Assembly: GCA_016183765.1 (NCBI GenBank)
Contig: JACPEA010000013.1
Location: 372,001-436,000, forward strand
DNA length: 64,000 nt
Origin: Bacteroidota bacterium
GTDB taxonomy: Bacteria > Bacteroidota > Bacteroidia > Chitinophagales > Chitinophagaceae
Reading direction: 5' to 3'
Each line of letters opens with the position of its first letter. The first letter of the stretch is position 1. The notes under the pieces are model-generated. The model worked only from the letters and a program-made list of their open reading frames with translations, was not told where the DNA came from and made no database searches. Both the position numbers and the translations under genes were made by a program. Shown in pieces: positions 9,188 to 18,085 of the stretch.

Positions 9188-10486
9188 ATGAAACAAATAT
9201 CTTCCCTGCTGGTATTGTTAGTAATGACTGCCGGCGTTTTTGCGCAAAAGGCGGAAAACATCATTCATGCCAAAGAAGTGGAACGGATCGAACGCATCCT
9301 CTCTGCCGATGATATGCAGGGTCGCCGAACCTTCACACCCGGAATTGAAAAAGCGGCGGCATTTATTGCCGATGAATTCAGGCAGGTAGGTCTGCAGACA
9401 GTACAGAACAGCGGAACCTACCTGCAATCATTTGCCATGTTGCGTCCCAAATTCATCAGCGCCGGCTGCAGTTTTGATGGGGTATCGGTAGACAGTCGCG
9501 ATGTGATCGTGGTGACCTGCAAGGAAGATCTGAAACTGGATGAAACTTCGGGTTATGAAAAAGTCACCATCGCTGCAGGGGCCAATCTGTTCTCCGAAGC
9601 ACGTAAGTATATCAATGCCAAAAAGAATTACCTGGTGCTGGTAGATACCAGTTATGCCAAAACCTTTAACCAGCTTACCCGTGTCAAATCGCAGCTGTAC
9701 CAATCGGATTACAGTACGGTGTTCATACTGGCTGCTGCCAACCCCAAACGTTTTGAGGTAAGCGCCAAACACACTTTTACGGAGCAGTCGCTGGCTAATG
9801 TGGTGGGCGTATTACCGGGCAAGAGCAAAAAGAATGAGTATGTGATTTTCTCCGGTCACTACGATCACCTGGGTATCATGAGTAAGGATCGCCAGGGCAA
9901 TGTGCTGACCGATTCTATTTTCAACGGCGCCAATGACGATGCGGCCGGGACCACGGCGGTGATCATGCTGGCCAAATATTTCAAGGCTTTGAACAACAAC
10001 GAACGTACGCTCATCTTCGCGGCTTTTACTGCGGAAGAAGTGGGTGGTTTCGGAGCAACTTATTTTTCGCGCCAGTTCAACCCGGAAGAGGTGAAAGCCA
10101 TGTTCAACATCGAGATGATCGGTACAGAGAGCAAGTGGGGAAGGAACTCGGCCTATATCACCGGTTATGAAAAAACAGATATGGGAAAGATCCTGCAGGG
10201 TAACCTGGAAGGAACCGGTTTTACCTTTTACCCCGATCCCTATACCACACAGAACCTGTTCTACCGTTCAGATAATGCTACCCTGGCCAGGTTGGGCGTA
10301 CCGGCACATACCATTTCCACTTCTAAAATGGACAATGAACCCAATTACCACAAAGCCAGCGACGAGATCGGCACACTGGATATGGAGAACATGGCCATGA
10401 TCATCAAAGCCATCGCGCTCAGCTCACGCGGCATCGTTAGTGGCAGGGAAACGCCTTCGAGGGTGGATGTGTCGGGGCTGAAGTGA
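9188..10486 (+). CDS. Secreted M28-family metallopeptidase
   Basis: 432 residues from ATG 9188, which puts a signal peptide (KQISSLLVLLVMTAGVFAQ) at the N-terminus; ATG 9173 would add five residues. The open frame reaches back to 9068, but that part crosses the terminator and is not believed. The two-zinc site is visible: GHYDHLG, ANDDAAG, the catalytic pair in TAEEVGG, NIEMIG and the last His in PAHTIST. M28 enzymes are aminopeptidases or carboxypeptidases; the exact substrate is unknown. The protein should act in the periplasm or outside the cell. The stop is followed by heptad repeats. Confidence 0.88.
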   Translation: MKQISSLLVLLVMTAGVFAQKAENIIHAKEVERIERILSADDMQGRRTFTPGIEKAAAFIADEFRQVGLQTVQNSGTYLQSFAMLRPKFISAGCSFDGVSVDSRDVIVVTCKEDLKLDETSGYEKVTIAAGANLFSEARKYINAKKNYLVLVDTSYAKTFNQLTRVKSQLYQSDYSTVFILAAANPKRFEVSAKHTFTEQSLANVVGVLPGKSKKNEYVIFSGHYDHLGIMSKDRQGNVLTDSIFNGANDDAAGTTAVIMLAKYFKALNNNERTLIFAAFTAEEVGGFGATYFSRQFNPEEVKAMFNIEMIGTESKWGRNSAYITGYEKTDMGKILQGNLEGTGFTFYPDPYTTQNLFYRSDNATLARLGVPAHTISTSKMDNEPNYHKASDEIGTLDMENMAMIIKAIALSSRGIVSGRETPSRVDVSGLK

Positions 10487-10487
10487 G

Positions 10488-10672
10488 GATCGTCAATCGT
10501 GAATCGTGAGTGGTGAGTGGTGAGTGGTGAGTGGTCAATTGTCAGTGGTGAATGGTCAATGGGGGTAAAGAGGAATGGGTTGGGTTTGAACTGATATCAG
10601 TTCAAACCCAACCCATTTATTCATTAACGAATTTGTATTACACTACCTACTCACCACTCACGATTCACGCAT
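10488..10672. repeat. Heptad repeat arms around a 44-bp perfect palindrome
   Basis: Left arm 10488-10560 has ten or so units (GTCAATC, GTGAATC, then GTGAGTG four times, GTCAATT, GTCAGTG, GTGAATG). The right arm, about 10640-10672, has the inverse units TCACCAC/TCACGAT. It lies between convergent genes, the M28 peptidase and GGGP synthase, and the right arm supplies the latter's stop codon. The palindrome in the middle is listed separately. Confidence 0.85.
10574..10617. repeat. Perfect 44-bp palindrome (22-bp arms, no spacer)
   Basis: Base-by-base pairing from the centre between 10595 and 10596 (inside GATATC) is unbroken for 22 bases, from AATGGGTTGGG to CCCAACCCATT. It can form a cruciform or an RNA hairpin and could terminate both convergent genes. 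It lacks a T-tract. Confidence 0.95.
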
Positions 10673-11420
10673 TCACCGGCACGCTATGAATGGCGTTGCT
10701 GATCTCCTTGATGAGGGAAGGGTCTTTTTCAATGGCATTGCCCACAACAATCACATCGGCACCAGCTTTGCAGTTGTGGTAAGCTTTTTCCGGTTCGGTG
10801 ATTCCGCCACCGATGATGAGGGGGATACTGATGTTCCGGGCTACTTTTTCGATCATGGACTCGGGAATGGGACGTTTGGCGCCGCTGCCCGCATCCATAT
10901 ATATCAGCTTCATGCCGAGCATTTCTCCTGCCATGGCGGTACACATGGCAATCTCGTTTTTATCGGCAGGAATGGGTGTTGCATTCGAAATATAGGATAC
11001 GGTGGTAGGTGCACCACCGTCTATCACCATGTAACCCGTGGGCATGACCTCGAGTCCGCTCTTTTTAACAAAGGGGGCGCTGATCACATGCTGGCCGATC
11101 AGCAGTTCGGGATTACGGCCGGAAATGAGCGACAGGTATAAAAGTGCATCCGCATATTTACTTACCTGGGAGGGAGACCCGGGAAACAGCAATACGGGGA
11201 TATGGCAGTTGGCTTTGATCTGCTGGATACATTCATCCAGGTGGCTGGAAATGACCAGGCTGCCACCCACAAAAAAATAATCTACCCGGGCATCGGTGGC
11301 CAGTGCTACCAGTTGATCGATCTTTTCATTATCGACCTTATCGGGGTCAATCAGTACAGCAAAGGATTTTTTGCCCGATTTTTTATTGGTCTCAAATTGT
11401 TGATACAAGCCTGGTTTCAT
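10665..11420 (-). CDS. Geranylgeranylglyceryl phosphate synthase family (GGGPS/PcrB-like)
   Basis: 251-residue TIM-barrel protein. Family motifs are AVLIDPDKV near residues 21-29, VGGSLV near 51-56, LFPGSPSQVS, IYMDAGSGAKRPIP and the phosphate-binding IIGGGITEPEKA. These enzymes join a polyprenyl diphosphate to sn-glycerol 1-phosphate, making an ether lipid. Bacterial members use either geranylgeranyl or heptaprenyl chains; the chain length cannot be fixed here. The stop codon TGA is the first TGA of a heptad repeat arm, so the last codons (PVNA) read into repeat sequence. Confidence 0.88.
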   Translation of the reverse strand: MKPGLYQQFETNKKSGKKSFAVLIDPDKVDNEKIDQLVALATDARVDYFFVGGSLVISSHLDECIQQIKANCHIPVLLFPGSPSQVSKYADALLYLSLISGRNPELLIGQHVISAPFVKKSGLEVMPTGYMVIDGGAPTTVSYISNATPIPADKNEIAMCTAMAGEMLGMKLIYMDAGSGAKRPIPESMIEKVARNISIPLIIGGGITEPEKAYHNCKAGADVIVVGNAIEKDPSLIKEISNAIHSVPVNA

Positions 11421-11822
11421 TCAGTAGTGGATAGATACTGTTGCAAAAATGCAAAAAAGTTTTTATTTAAAACCGCTTATTCAGCTGTGTTTTCGATACC
11501 GTTCGGAAAGATAAGCCATTCCGGGCGAATTGGGTGGTAACGGGTAGTGCTTCCCCCACAGGGCTTTTTCTGTTTACCTACCCACATTTACGAAAAAATA
11601 TTGGTTTAACAGCCTGTTTGGGCAAAAAATATTTTCTACACCGGTGCAGAAATGCGCAAAATCAATGGGGATTTGAGGTCCGGAATATTCCCCATTCCTT
11701 ATCCACAACCTGTTGATATTTCAGGATCGGATATCTGAAAACGGAAGGATATTTTCGTCAACCGCTTTACTTTTTGTTAGGCTGGAATTTTACCCTGAAC
11801 CCATTAAAAATACACCTGCATT
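11421..11822. other. 402-bp divergent intergenic region upstream of the ribonucleotide reductase gene
   Basis: It separates the divergent GGGPS and ribonucleotide reductase genes. I see a perfect DnaA-box 9-mer (11699-11707) and a possible -7 element TATTTTCG at 11750-11757. I looked for a cobalamin riboswitch, which would suit a B12-dependent enzyme, and saw no recognisable B12-box sequence. No ORF of note is present. Confidence 0.5.
11699..11707 (+). promoter_or_regulatory. DnaA-box 9-mer TTATCCACA upstream of nrdJ
   Basis: An exact match to the classical DnaA box, 116 bases before the ribonucleotide reductase start. DnaA control of ribonucleotide reductase is established for E. coli nrdAB; here it is inference from position. 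A single exact 9-mer within a 400-bp region is unlikely but not impossible by chance. Confidence 0.4.
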
Positions 11823-14800
11823 ATGTCTAACCCTCGCGCTACCAAAGGCTTACAATTCAGTCGTCGCTTCACCAAAGACGGTGTGAGCCCCTTCGATATG
11901 TTCGAATACGATTACCGCGACAGCGTAATCAAGAACCCCAACGGGGAGAAAGTATTTGAAATGAACAATGTGGAGGTTCCCAAGCAATGGAGTCAGATTG
12001 CCACGGATATCCTCGCTCAGAAATATTTCCGTAAAGCGGGTGTTCCCCAGCCGGATGGGTCGGTTGGGCGCGAAACCAGTGTAAAACAGGTAGCACACCG
12101 TATGGCCAATTGCTGGCGCGTATGGGGTGAGCGTTATGGGTATTTCGCTACCAAAGCAGACGCGCAGGTGTTTTATGAGGAGCTGGTATACAGCATCCTG
12201 AACCAGGCCTGTGTGCCCAACTCACCACAGTGGTTCAATACCGGCCTGCACGAGAGCTACGGTATCACCGGTAAACCCCAGGGGCACTACTATGTGGATC
12301 CCAAGGACAAGAAACTAAAGAAATCAACCAATGCCTACGAGCGTCCCCAGCCACACGCCTGTTTTATCCTGAGTGTGAACGACGACCTGGTAAATGAAGG
12401 CGGTATCATGGATCTCTGGACCCGTGAAGCCCGTATCTTCAAATATGGCTCAGGGGTGGGTACCAACTTCTCACAGATCCGCGGCGGTGGTGAGAAATTA
12501 TCAGGTGGCGGTACTTCCAGCGGCCTGATGAGCTTCCTGAAGATCGGCGACCGTGCCGCAGGAGCCATCAAAAGCGGCGGTACCACCCGCAGGGCAGCCA
12601 AAATGGTTTGTCTTGACCTGGATCACCCCGAGATCATGGAATTCATCAACTGGAAAGTAGGGGAAGAAGATAAAGTGGCCGCACTGGTAGCCGCCGGTTA
12701 CGACAACAGTTATGAAGGGGAAGCCTATGCCACTGTTTCCGGTCAGAACTCGAATAACTCGGTGCGTATTCCCAACTCATTCTTCAAGGTACTGGAAGCC
12801 GATGGTGACTGGGAACTGAAAGCCCGTACCGATGGCCGTACCATGAAAAAGATCCCGGCCCGCGAAGTATGGAAGCAGATCTCCTATGCGGCATGGCGCT
12901 GTGCGGATCCCGGTACCCAATACGATACCACCATCAACGAATGGCATACCTGTCCCAAAGGTGGAAGGATCAATGCTTCCAATCCTTGCTCAGAATACAT
13001 GTTCCTGGATAACACCGCATGTAACCTGGCATCCATCAACCTGCGTAAATTCCACGATGACGATACCAATATCTTCGATGTGGAAGGTTTTGAATATACC
13101 AGCCGTTTGTGGACCACTGTTCTGGAAGTATCCGTGTTAATGGCACAGTTCCCTTCCAAAGAAGTGGCGCAACTGTCGTTCGATTACCGTACACTGGGTC
13201 TTGGTTTTGCCAACCTCGGTTCTATGCTGATGGTAAGCGGTATTTCTTACGATAGTGAAGAAGCCCGTGGTATTGCAGGCGCTATCTCGGCTATCATGAC
13301 CGGTGTGGCTTACAAGACCTCAGCCGAAATGGCCGGTATCCTTGGAGCTTTTGATAAATACGAAGAGAACAAAGAAGATATGCTGCGCGTCATGCGCAAC
13401 CACCGCGCTGCCGCTTACGATGCAGAAGAAGCGTATGTAGGCCTGGAGATCAAACCACAGGGCATTAAAGCCAAATACTGTCCGGATTACCTGCTGAAAG
13501 CCGCTACCAAAGCATGGGATGAAGCGGTACAACTGGGCGAGAAATACGGCTACCGCAATGCACAAACCACTGTTATTGCCCCTACCGGGACCATTGGCCT
13601 GGTAATGGATTGCGATACCACCGGTGTAGAACCTGATTTTGCCCTGGTGAAATTTAAGAAACTTAGCGGTGGTGGTTACTTCAAGATCATCAACCAGTCG
13701 GTACCACAGGCACTGCGTAACCTGGGTTACAACCCGGAGCAGGCAGAAGCCATTGAGAAATATGCGGTAGGAGCGGCCAGCTTTGAAGGGGCACCTTACA
13801 TTAACCCCACTTCACTGCGCGAGAAAGGATTTACTGAGCCGGAGATTGAAAAACTGAACGGTGCAGCCAAATCTGCATTCGAGATCGGTTTCCTCTTTAA
13901 CCGCTTTACTTTGGGCGATGAGTGTATGCAGCGTTTGGGCTTTACCGAAGAGCAGTATGCCGACTGGAACTTTAACCTGCTGGAGGCACTGGGCTTTACC
14001 GAAGATCAGATAGATGCGGCCAATGATTATGTGTGCGGAACCATGACCATTGAAGGGGCGCCTTTCCTGAAAGAAGAACACCTGCCGGTATTTGACTGCG
14101 CCAATAAGTGCGGTAAAAAAGGCGAAAGATATATCCATGCTTACGGGCATATCCGTATGATGGCGGCCTGTCAGCCCTTCCTGAGTGGTGCGATCTCTAA
14201 AACCATCAACCTGCCACACGAGGCAACGATCGAGGAAATTGCAGATTGTTATATGCTGAGCTGGCAGCTGGGCCTGAAAGCCAATGCCCTGTACCGCGAT
14301 GGTTCCAAACTGAGCCAGCCGCTGAGCAACAAATCGGACAAGAAAAAGAAGGCAGACGAAAAGGGGGAGAATGCGGTTGCTGAGAACGAGCCTGCAGCAG
14401 CAGCCGAGACTGTATCACAGATCGTAGACCTGAGCAAATTAACGGTAGATGAATTATTGGAGGAAGTACAGAAGCGTATGCAGGCTTCTACCGATACCCA
14501 ATTCAAACGTGCTTTATCAGGTATCGTAGAGAAGAAATCATTACCGGCCAAACGCCGCGGATTCACGCAAAAAGCCAAGATCGGCGGACAGGTGATCTTC
14601 CTGCGCACCGGTGAGTACAGCGACGGAACCCTGGGTGAGATCTTCATCGACCTGGCCAAAGAAGGTTCTACCCTCAGAAGCTTCATGAACTGTTTCGCTA
14701 TCGCGATCTCCGTGGGCCTGCAGTATGGTGTGCCATTGGAAGAATTCGTAGAGAAATTCGTGTTCACCAAGTTCGAGCCATCCGGTATGGTAGATCATCC

Positions 14801-15200
14801 GAATATCAAGACCACCACTTCACTGGTAGACTTTGTATTCCGTGCACTTGCCTTCGAATACCTGGGCCGTACCGACCTGGTACACGTGCTGGACAAACCC
14901 AGCATCGGTAATACCGGCGAAGGGGATGATGCAGGAGATGCCACATTCCTGGGGAAACCTGAGTTGAGCAGCATCCGTGTAACAGCACCGTCTGCCAATA
15001 CCAGCGCCGCTCCCCAGCCGCAGAAATTACAGCGTGCTGCCGCAACGGTGAATGAAGACAATGGGATGAACGCCGTGAACGCCGCCGCCAAGAACATGCA
15101 GAGCGATGCGCCGGCCTGTAATACCTGCGGACATATCACCATCCGCAGCGGTACCTGCTACAAATGCCTGAACTGTGGTAACAGTATGGGTTGCAGCTAA
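11823..15200 (+). CDS. nrdJ: Adenosylcobalamin-dependent (class II) ribonucleoside-diphosphate reductase
   Basis: 1125 residues. The ATP-grasp-free catalytic barrel shows HACFILSVNDDLVNEGGIMDLW, GSGVGTNFSQIRG and the finger-loop motif NPCSE at residues 387-391, whose Cys bears the thiyl radical. APTGTIGLVMDCDTTGVEP is the phosphate-binding segment. A TSCPD-type domain (EFVEKFVFTKFEPSG) and a C-terminal zinc ribbon CNTCGH...CYKCLNCG...GCS follow, the latter carrying the shuttle cysteines. The enzyme reduces ribonucleotides to deoxyribonucleotides using B12, with or without oxygen. The linker at about 835-870 is rich in Lys, Glu and Ala. Monocistronic, with its own terminator. Confidence 0.96.
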   Translation: MSNPRATKGLQFSRRFTKDGVSPFDMFEYDYRDSVIKNPNGEKVFEMNNVEVPKQWSQIATDILAQKYFRKAGVPQPDGSVGRETSVKQVAHRMANCWRVWGERYGYFATKADAQVFYEELVYSILNQACVPNSPQWFNTGLHESYGITGKPQGHYYVDPKDKKLKKSTNAYERPQPHACFILSVNDDLVNEGGIMDLWTREARIFKYGSGVGTNFSQIRGGGEKLSGGGTSSGLMSFLKIGDRAAGAIKSGGTTRRAAKMVCLDLDHPEIMEFINWKVGEEDKVAALVAAGYDNSYEGEAYATVSGQNSNNSVRIPNSFFKVLEADGDWELKARTDGRTMKKIPAREVWKQISYAAWRCADPGTQYDTTINEWHTCPKGGRINASNPCSEYMFLDNTACNLASINLRKFHDDDTNIFDVEGFEYTSRLWTTVLEVSVLMAQFPSKEVAQLSFDYRTLGLGFANLGSMLMVSGISYDSEEARGIAGAISAIMTGVAYKTSAEMAGILGAFDKYEENKEDMLRVMRNHRAAAYDAEEAYVGLEIKPQGIKAKYCPDYLLKAATKAWDEAVQLGEKYGYRNAQTTVIAPTGTIGLVMDCDTTGVEPDFALVKFKKLSGGGYFKIINQSVPQALRNLGYNPEQAEAIEKYAVGAASFEGAPYINPTSLREKGFTEPEIEKLNGAAKSAFEIGFLFNRFTLGDECMQRLGFTEEQYADWNFNLLEALGFTEDQIDAANDYVCGTMTIEGAPFLKEEHLPVFDCANKCGKKGERYIHAYGHIRMMAACQPFLSGAISKTINLPHEATIEEIADCYMLSWQLGLKANALYRDGSKLSQPLSNKSDKKKKADEKGENAVAENEPAAAAETVSQIVDLSKLTVDELLEEVQKRMQASTDTQFKRALSGIVEKKSLPAKRRGFTQKAKIGGQVIFLRTGEYSDGTLGEIFIDLAKEGSTLRSFMNCFAIAISVGLQYGVPLEEFVEKFVFTKFEPSGMVDHPNIKTTTSLVDFVFRALAFEYLGRTDLVHVLDKPSIGNTGEGDDAGDATFLGKPELSSIRVTAPSANTSAAPQPQKLQRAAATVNEDNGMNAVNAAAKNMQSDAPACNTCGHITIRSGTCYKCLNCGNSMGCS

Positions 15201-15223
15201 ACATCTGTTAGATACTGATATAT

Positions 15224-15253
15224 AATAAGGGCCTGAAAGGCCCTTATTTTTTG
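15224..15253 (+). terminator. Intrinsic terminator after nrdJ
   Basis: AATAAGGGCC, a 5-base loop and GGCCCTTATT, followed by T-rich sequence, 23 bases after the stop. Confidence 0.88.
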
Positions 15254-15367
15254 CCTGTAGGGTATGCAGGCACAGTATCTTGTTTTACAATATGGAATAC
15301 AGGTAATAGCAGGTAAATATCTTTTATTATCCCTTGCCGATACTTTTTTGACTTTCGGCTAAAACAC

Positions 15368-15398
15368 TTTTTGTAACAGCCGAAATAACTTATTTTCA
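15368..15398 (+). promoter_or_regulatory. Candidate promoter for the GMC dehydrogenase operon
   Basis: TTTTTG at 15368-15373 and TATTTTCA at 15391-15398 are separated by 17 bases. This resembles the Bacteroidota -33/-7 arrangement, with the last G of TTTG replaced. The ATG is 35 bases further on. Confidence 0.4.
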
Positions 15399-15432
15399 TT
15401 CCTTCAACGAATCTCAAAATCAATATTGCTAT

Positions 15433-17175
15433 ATGGGCGATCTCCAGATCAAAAAAGAAAGCAAGAAATACGATGCCGTCATTGTTGGCTCCGGCGCGGG
15501 CGGCGGTATGGCTGCGTATGTATTGGCCAAATCGGGCCTGAAAGTATGCCTGATAGAAGCAGGACCTGATTATGATCCTGCCAAACATTCTTCCCAGTTA
15601 AAAAATCCATGGGATTCTCCCCGCCGTGGCGCCAGTACCAAATTCAGGCCCTTCGGCGATTTTGACGGATGTTTCTGGGGTTGGGAAATTGATGGAGAAC
15701 CCTATACCATGGCCGAAGGCAGCGACAAATGGGACTGGTGGCGCGCACGTATGATCGGTGGGCGGACCAACCACTGGGGGCGTATCTCCCTGCGTTTTGG
15801 TCCGAAAGACTTCAAACGCAGAAGTATTGACGGACTGGGTGATGACTGGCCCATCAGTTACGAAGAGGTAAAACCTTATTACGATAAGATCGATCAACTG
15901 ATCGGGGTCTTTGGATCGAATGAAGGATTGCCCAATGATCCGGATGGTATTTTTTTGCCGCCACCCAAGCCCAGGCTGCATGAGCTCATGATCAAGAAAG
16001 CGGCTACGGGTTTGAATATCCCCGTGATCCCTTCGCGTTTATCGATCCTGACCAAAAAGATCAATGATGAGCGTGGCGCCTGTTTCTATTGCGCGCAGTG
16101 TGGCAGAAGCTGTAAAGTGTATGGTGATTTTTCTTCGTCTTCCGTACTCATCAAACCCGCTGTGGCAACCGGCAACGTAGACGTGATCACCAATGCCATG
16201 GCGCGCGAAGTGATCACCAATGCAGCGGGTATTGCCACAGGCATATCTTATGTGAATAAAGCAGACATGATGGAGTACCAGGTAAGTGGCCGCGTAGTGA
16301 TACTGGCTGCCAGCACCTGCGAAACCGCCCGTCTGTTGCTGAATTCAAAATCAACCCGCCATCCCAATGGTTTGGCCAACGATAGCAATGTGGTAGGTAA
16401 ATACCTGCACGATTCTACCGGTGCCGCTGTAGGTGGTGTATTGCCGCAATTGTATGGTCGCAAGCGTTACAATGAAGATGGCGTAGGAGGTATGCACGTG
16501 TATACACCCTGGTGGCTGGATAATAAGAAACTGGACTTCCCTCGTGGTTACCATATTGAGTACTGGGGAGGCATGGGCCAGCCGGCATACGGTTTCGGTA
16601 TGGGCATGCAATACCAGAACGGTAAGTACCTGGTGAACGGTAAAACCAAGGAAGCCGGTGGTTACGGCGCCGGACTGAAAGAAGATGCCCGCTTCTTCTA
16701 CGGAGCAGGCGTAGGTATGGCAGGCAGGGGCGAAGCAGTGCCCAATATCAATAACTATTGCGAGATAGATCCGAAAGTGGTTGACAAATACGGGATTCCC
16801 GTACTGCGTTTCCATACCAACCATTCCGAGTATGAGATCAAACAGGCCAAACACATGAAGGAGACCTTTAAAGAGATCCTGCACAATATGGGCGCCATCA
16901 TTACCTGGGGTGGGGATGATAATGAAAAGAACAACTGGGGACTGAACAACCCGGGCAACATCATCCACGAAGCCGGAACCGTTCGTATGGGTGCAGACCG
17001 CAAGACCTCTGCCCTGAACAAATGGAGCCAGGCGCACGATTGCAAAACCCTGTTTTGCGTGGATGGCAGCCAGTTTACCTCACAGGCCGATAAGAACATC
17101 ACCTGGACGATCCTGGCGCTCTCTATGCGTGCTTCGGAGTATATTATTGATGAAATGAAAAAACAAAACCTTTGA
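15433..17175 (+). CDS. GMC-family FAD oxidoreductase with a four-Cys cluster
   Basis: 580 residues. The N-terminal FAD-binding motif is VGSGAGGG at about 18-25, with the adenosine-binding acidic residue in LIEAGPDYD. GMC catalytic segments are near the C-terminus: His512 in HEAGTVRMG and the Asn in ADKNITWTILALSMR. An unusual C-x2-C-x2-C-x3-C cluster lies at Cys217, 220, 223 and 227, which may hold an iron-sulfur centre, as in FAD-dependent sugar dehydrogenases with such a centre. It has no signal peptide of its own. The next gene encodes a gluconate-2-dehydrogenase subunit-3-like protein with a Tat-like signal, so the pair may be exported together. The substrate, a sugar or sugar acid, is a guess. 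Confidence 0.87.
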   Translation: MGDLQIKKESKKYDAVIVGSGAGGGMAAYVLAKSGLKVCLIEAGPDYDPAKHSSQLKNPWDSPRRGASTKFRPFGDFDGCFWGWEIDGEPYTMAEGSDKWDWWRARMIGGRTNHWGRISLRFGPKDFKRRSIDGLGDDWPISYEEVKPYYDKIDQLIGVFGSNEGLPNDPDGIFLPPPKPRLHELMIKKAATGLNIPVIPSRLSILTKKINDERGACFYCAQCGRSCKVYGDFSSSSVLIKPAVATGNVDVITNAMAREVITNAAGIATGISYVNKADMMEYQVSGRVVILAASTCETARLLLNSKSTRHPNGLANDSNVVGKYLHDSTGAAVGGVLPQLYGRKRYNEDGVGGMHVYTPWWLDNKKLDFPRGYHIEYWGGMGQPAYGFGMGMQYQNGKYLVNGKTKEAGGYGAGLKEDARFFYGAGVGMAGRGEAVPNINNYCEIDPKVVDKYGIPVLRFHTNHSEYEIKQAKHMKETFKEILHNMGAIITWGGDDNEKNNWGLNNPGNIIHEAGTVRMGADRKTSALNKWSQAHDCKTLFCVDGSQFTSQADKNITWTILALSMRASEYIIDEMKKQNL

Positions 17176-17285
17176 TCGCTGATTGTATGATTATCGTATG
17201 ATTTCACTGAAAGAACGATCTGTGCAATCATACATTAATCATATCCATCAGAGATTATAACAAATCATATCAACCTGTGATCATT

Positions 17286-17978
17286 ATGGACAGAAGAAAA
17301 TCCATCAAAGCCCTCCTGATCGGTACAGCCGCTTCCGGCGTATTGGTAGAAGCCTGCAAGAATAGTGACAAGAAAGCCATCGCTGCATCGCCGGATGCGA
17401 AACTGGAAGACCGGATGCAGGAAGAAAAGGACTACCTGAAGAAAATTGAGACGGAGCCTAAGTTCTTCACCGAGCATGAAATGGCTACCATCATCGTACT
17501 CGAAGATATCATTCTCCCGAAAGATGAGCTTAGTGGCAGTGCTTCAGATGCCAAAGTGCATGAGTTCCTGGAGTTCATTGTGAAAGATATGCCGGAACAC
17601 CAGACCCCTTTGCGCGGTGGTTTACGCTGGCTGGATGTGGAAAGCCTGAAACGTTTCGGAAAAGCGTTCAAGGATGCTGACCATAAACAGCAGATAGAAC
17701 TGGTAGAAGATATCGCTTACCCGGAAGTGGAAGGAGCCATCAGTAAGAACAAACGCACCATCAAACCCGGTATGCAACAGGGCGTTGCATTTTTCAACAA
17801 AATGCGCGACATGGTAATGACCGGTTTCTACACATCAGAGATTGGCGTAAAAGACCTGGGTTATATGGGTAATACCCCTAACCAGTGGAACGGTGTACCG
17901 GATGATGTGCTGAAACAGTACGGATATGCGTATACGGAAAAAGAACTGAAAGAGTGTGTGAGCTTTGATAAGGCGTAG
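17286..17978 (+). CDS. Gluconate 2-dehydrogenase subunit 3-like lipoprotein
   Basis: About 230 residues from ATG 17286; a GTG nine bases upstream is possible. The N-terminus DRRKSIKALLIGTAASGVLVEAC combines a twin-arginine-like pair, a hydrophobic stretch and a lipobox-like LVEAC, so export and lipidation at Cys are likely. The body fits the DUF/gluconate 2-dehydrogenase subunit 3 family: helical, with EHEMATIIVLEDIILPKDE and a C-terminal GYTEKEL-like end. It follows the GMC oxidoreductase by 110 bases and is probably its small partner. No cytochrome c subunit gene is next to the pair, so the electron acceptor is unknown. Confidence 0.82.
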   Translation: MDRRKSIKALLIGTAASGVLVEACKNSDKKAIAASPDAKLEDRMQEEKDYLKKIETEPKFFTEHEMATIIVLEDIILPKDELSGSASDAKVHEFLEFIVKDMPEHQTPLRGGLRWLDVESLKRFGKAFKDADHKQQIELVEDIAYPEVEGAISKNKRTIKPGMQQGVAFFNKMRDMVMTGFYTSEIGVKDLGYMGNTPNQWNGVPDDVLKQYGYAYTEKELKECVSFDKA

Positions 17979-17982
17979 GGAT

Positions 17983-18074
17983 CGTTAAAGAGGTTAAAAA
18001 GGTTAAAAGGGTTAAAGTGGCAACAGATTTTCTGACTACTTTAACCCTTTTAACCTTTTTAACTATTTTAACCA
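17983..18074. repeat. Inverted GGTTAAAA-word repeat between convergent genes
   Basis: The left arm repeats GGTTAAAAA, GGTTAAAAG and GGTTAAAG. The right arm repeats the inverse words TTTAACCC, TTTTAACC and TTTTAACT, with a loop of about 20 bases. It lies between the subunit-3 gene and convergent metG and probably forms a shared 3' hairpin. A one-armed relative lies at 39195-39260. Confidence 0.8.
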
Positions 18075-18085
18075 CCCCCCAACGC

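Noticed and set aside
11421..11822. Cobalamin riboswitch in front of the B12-dependent reductase
   Set aside because: I looked for the conserved B12-box and core pieces and did not see them.
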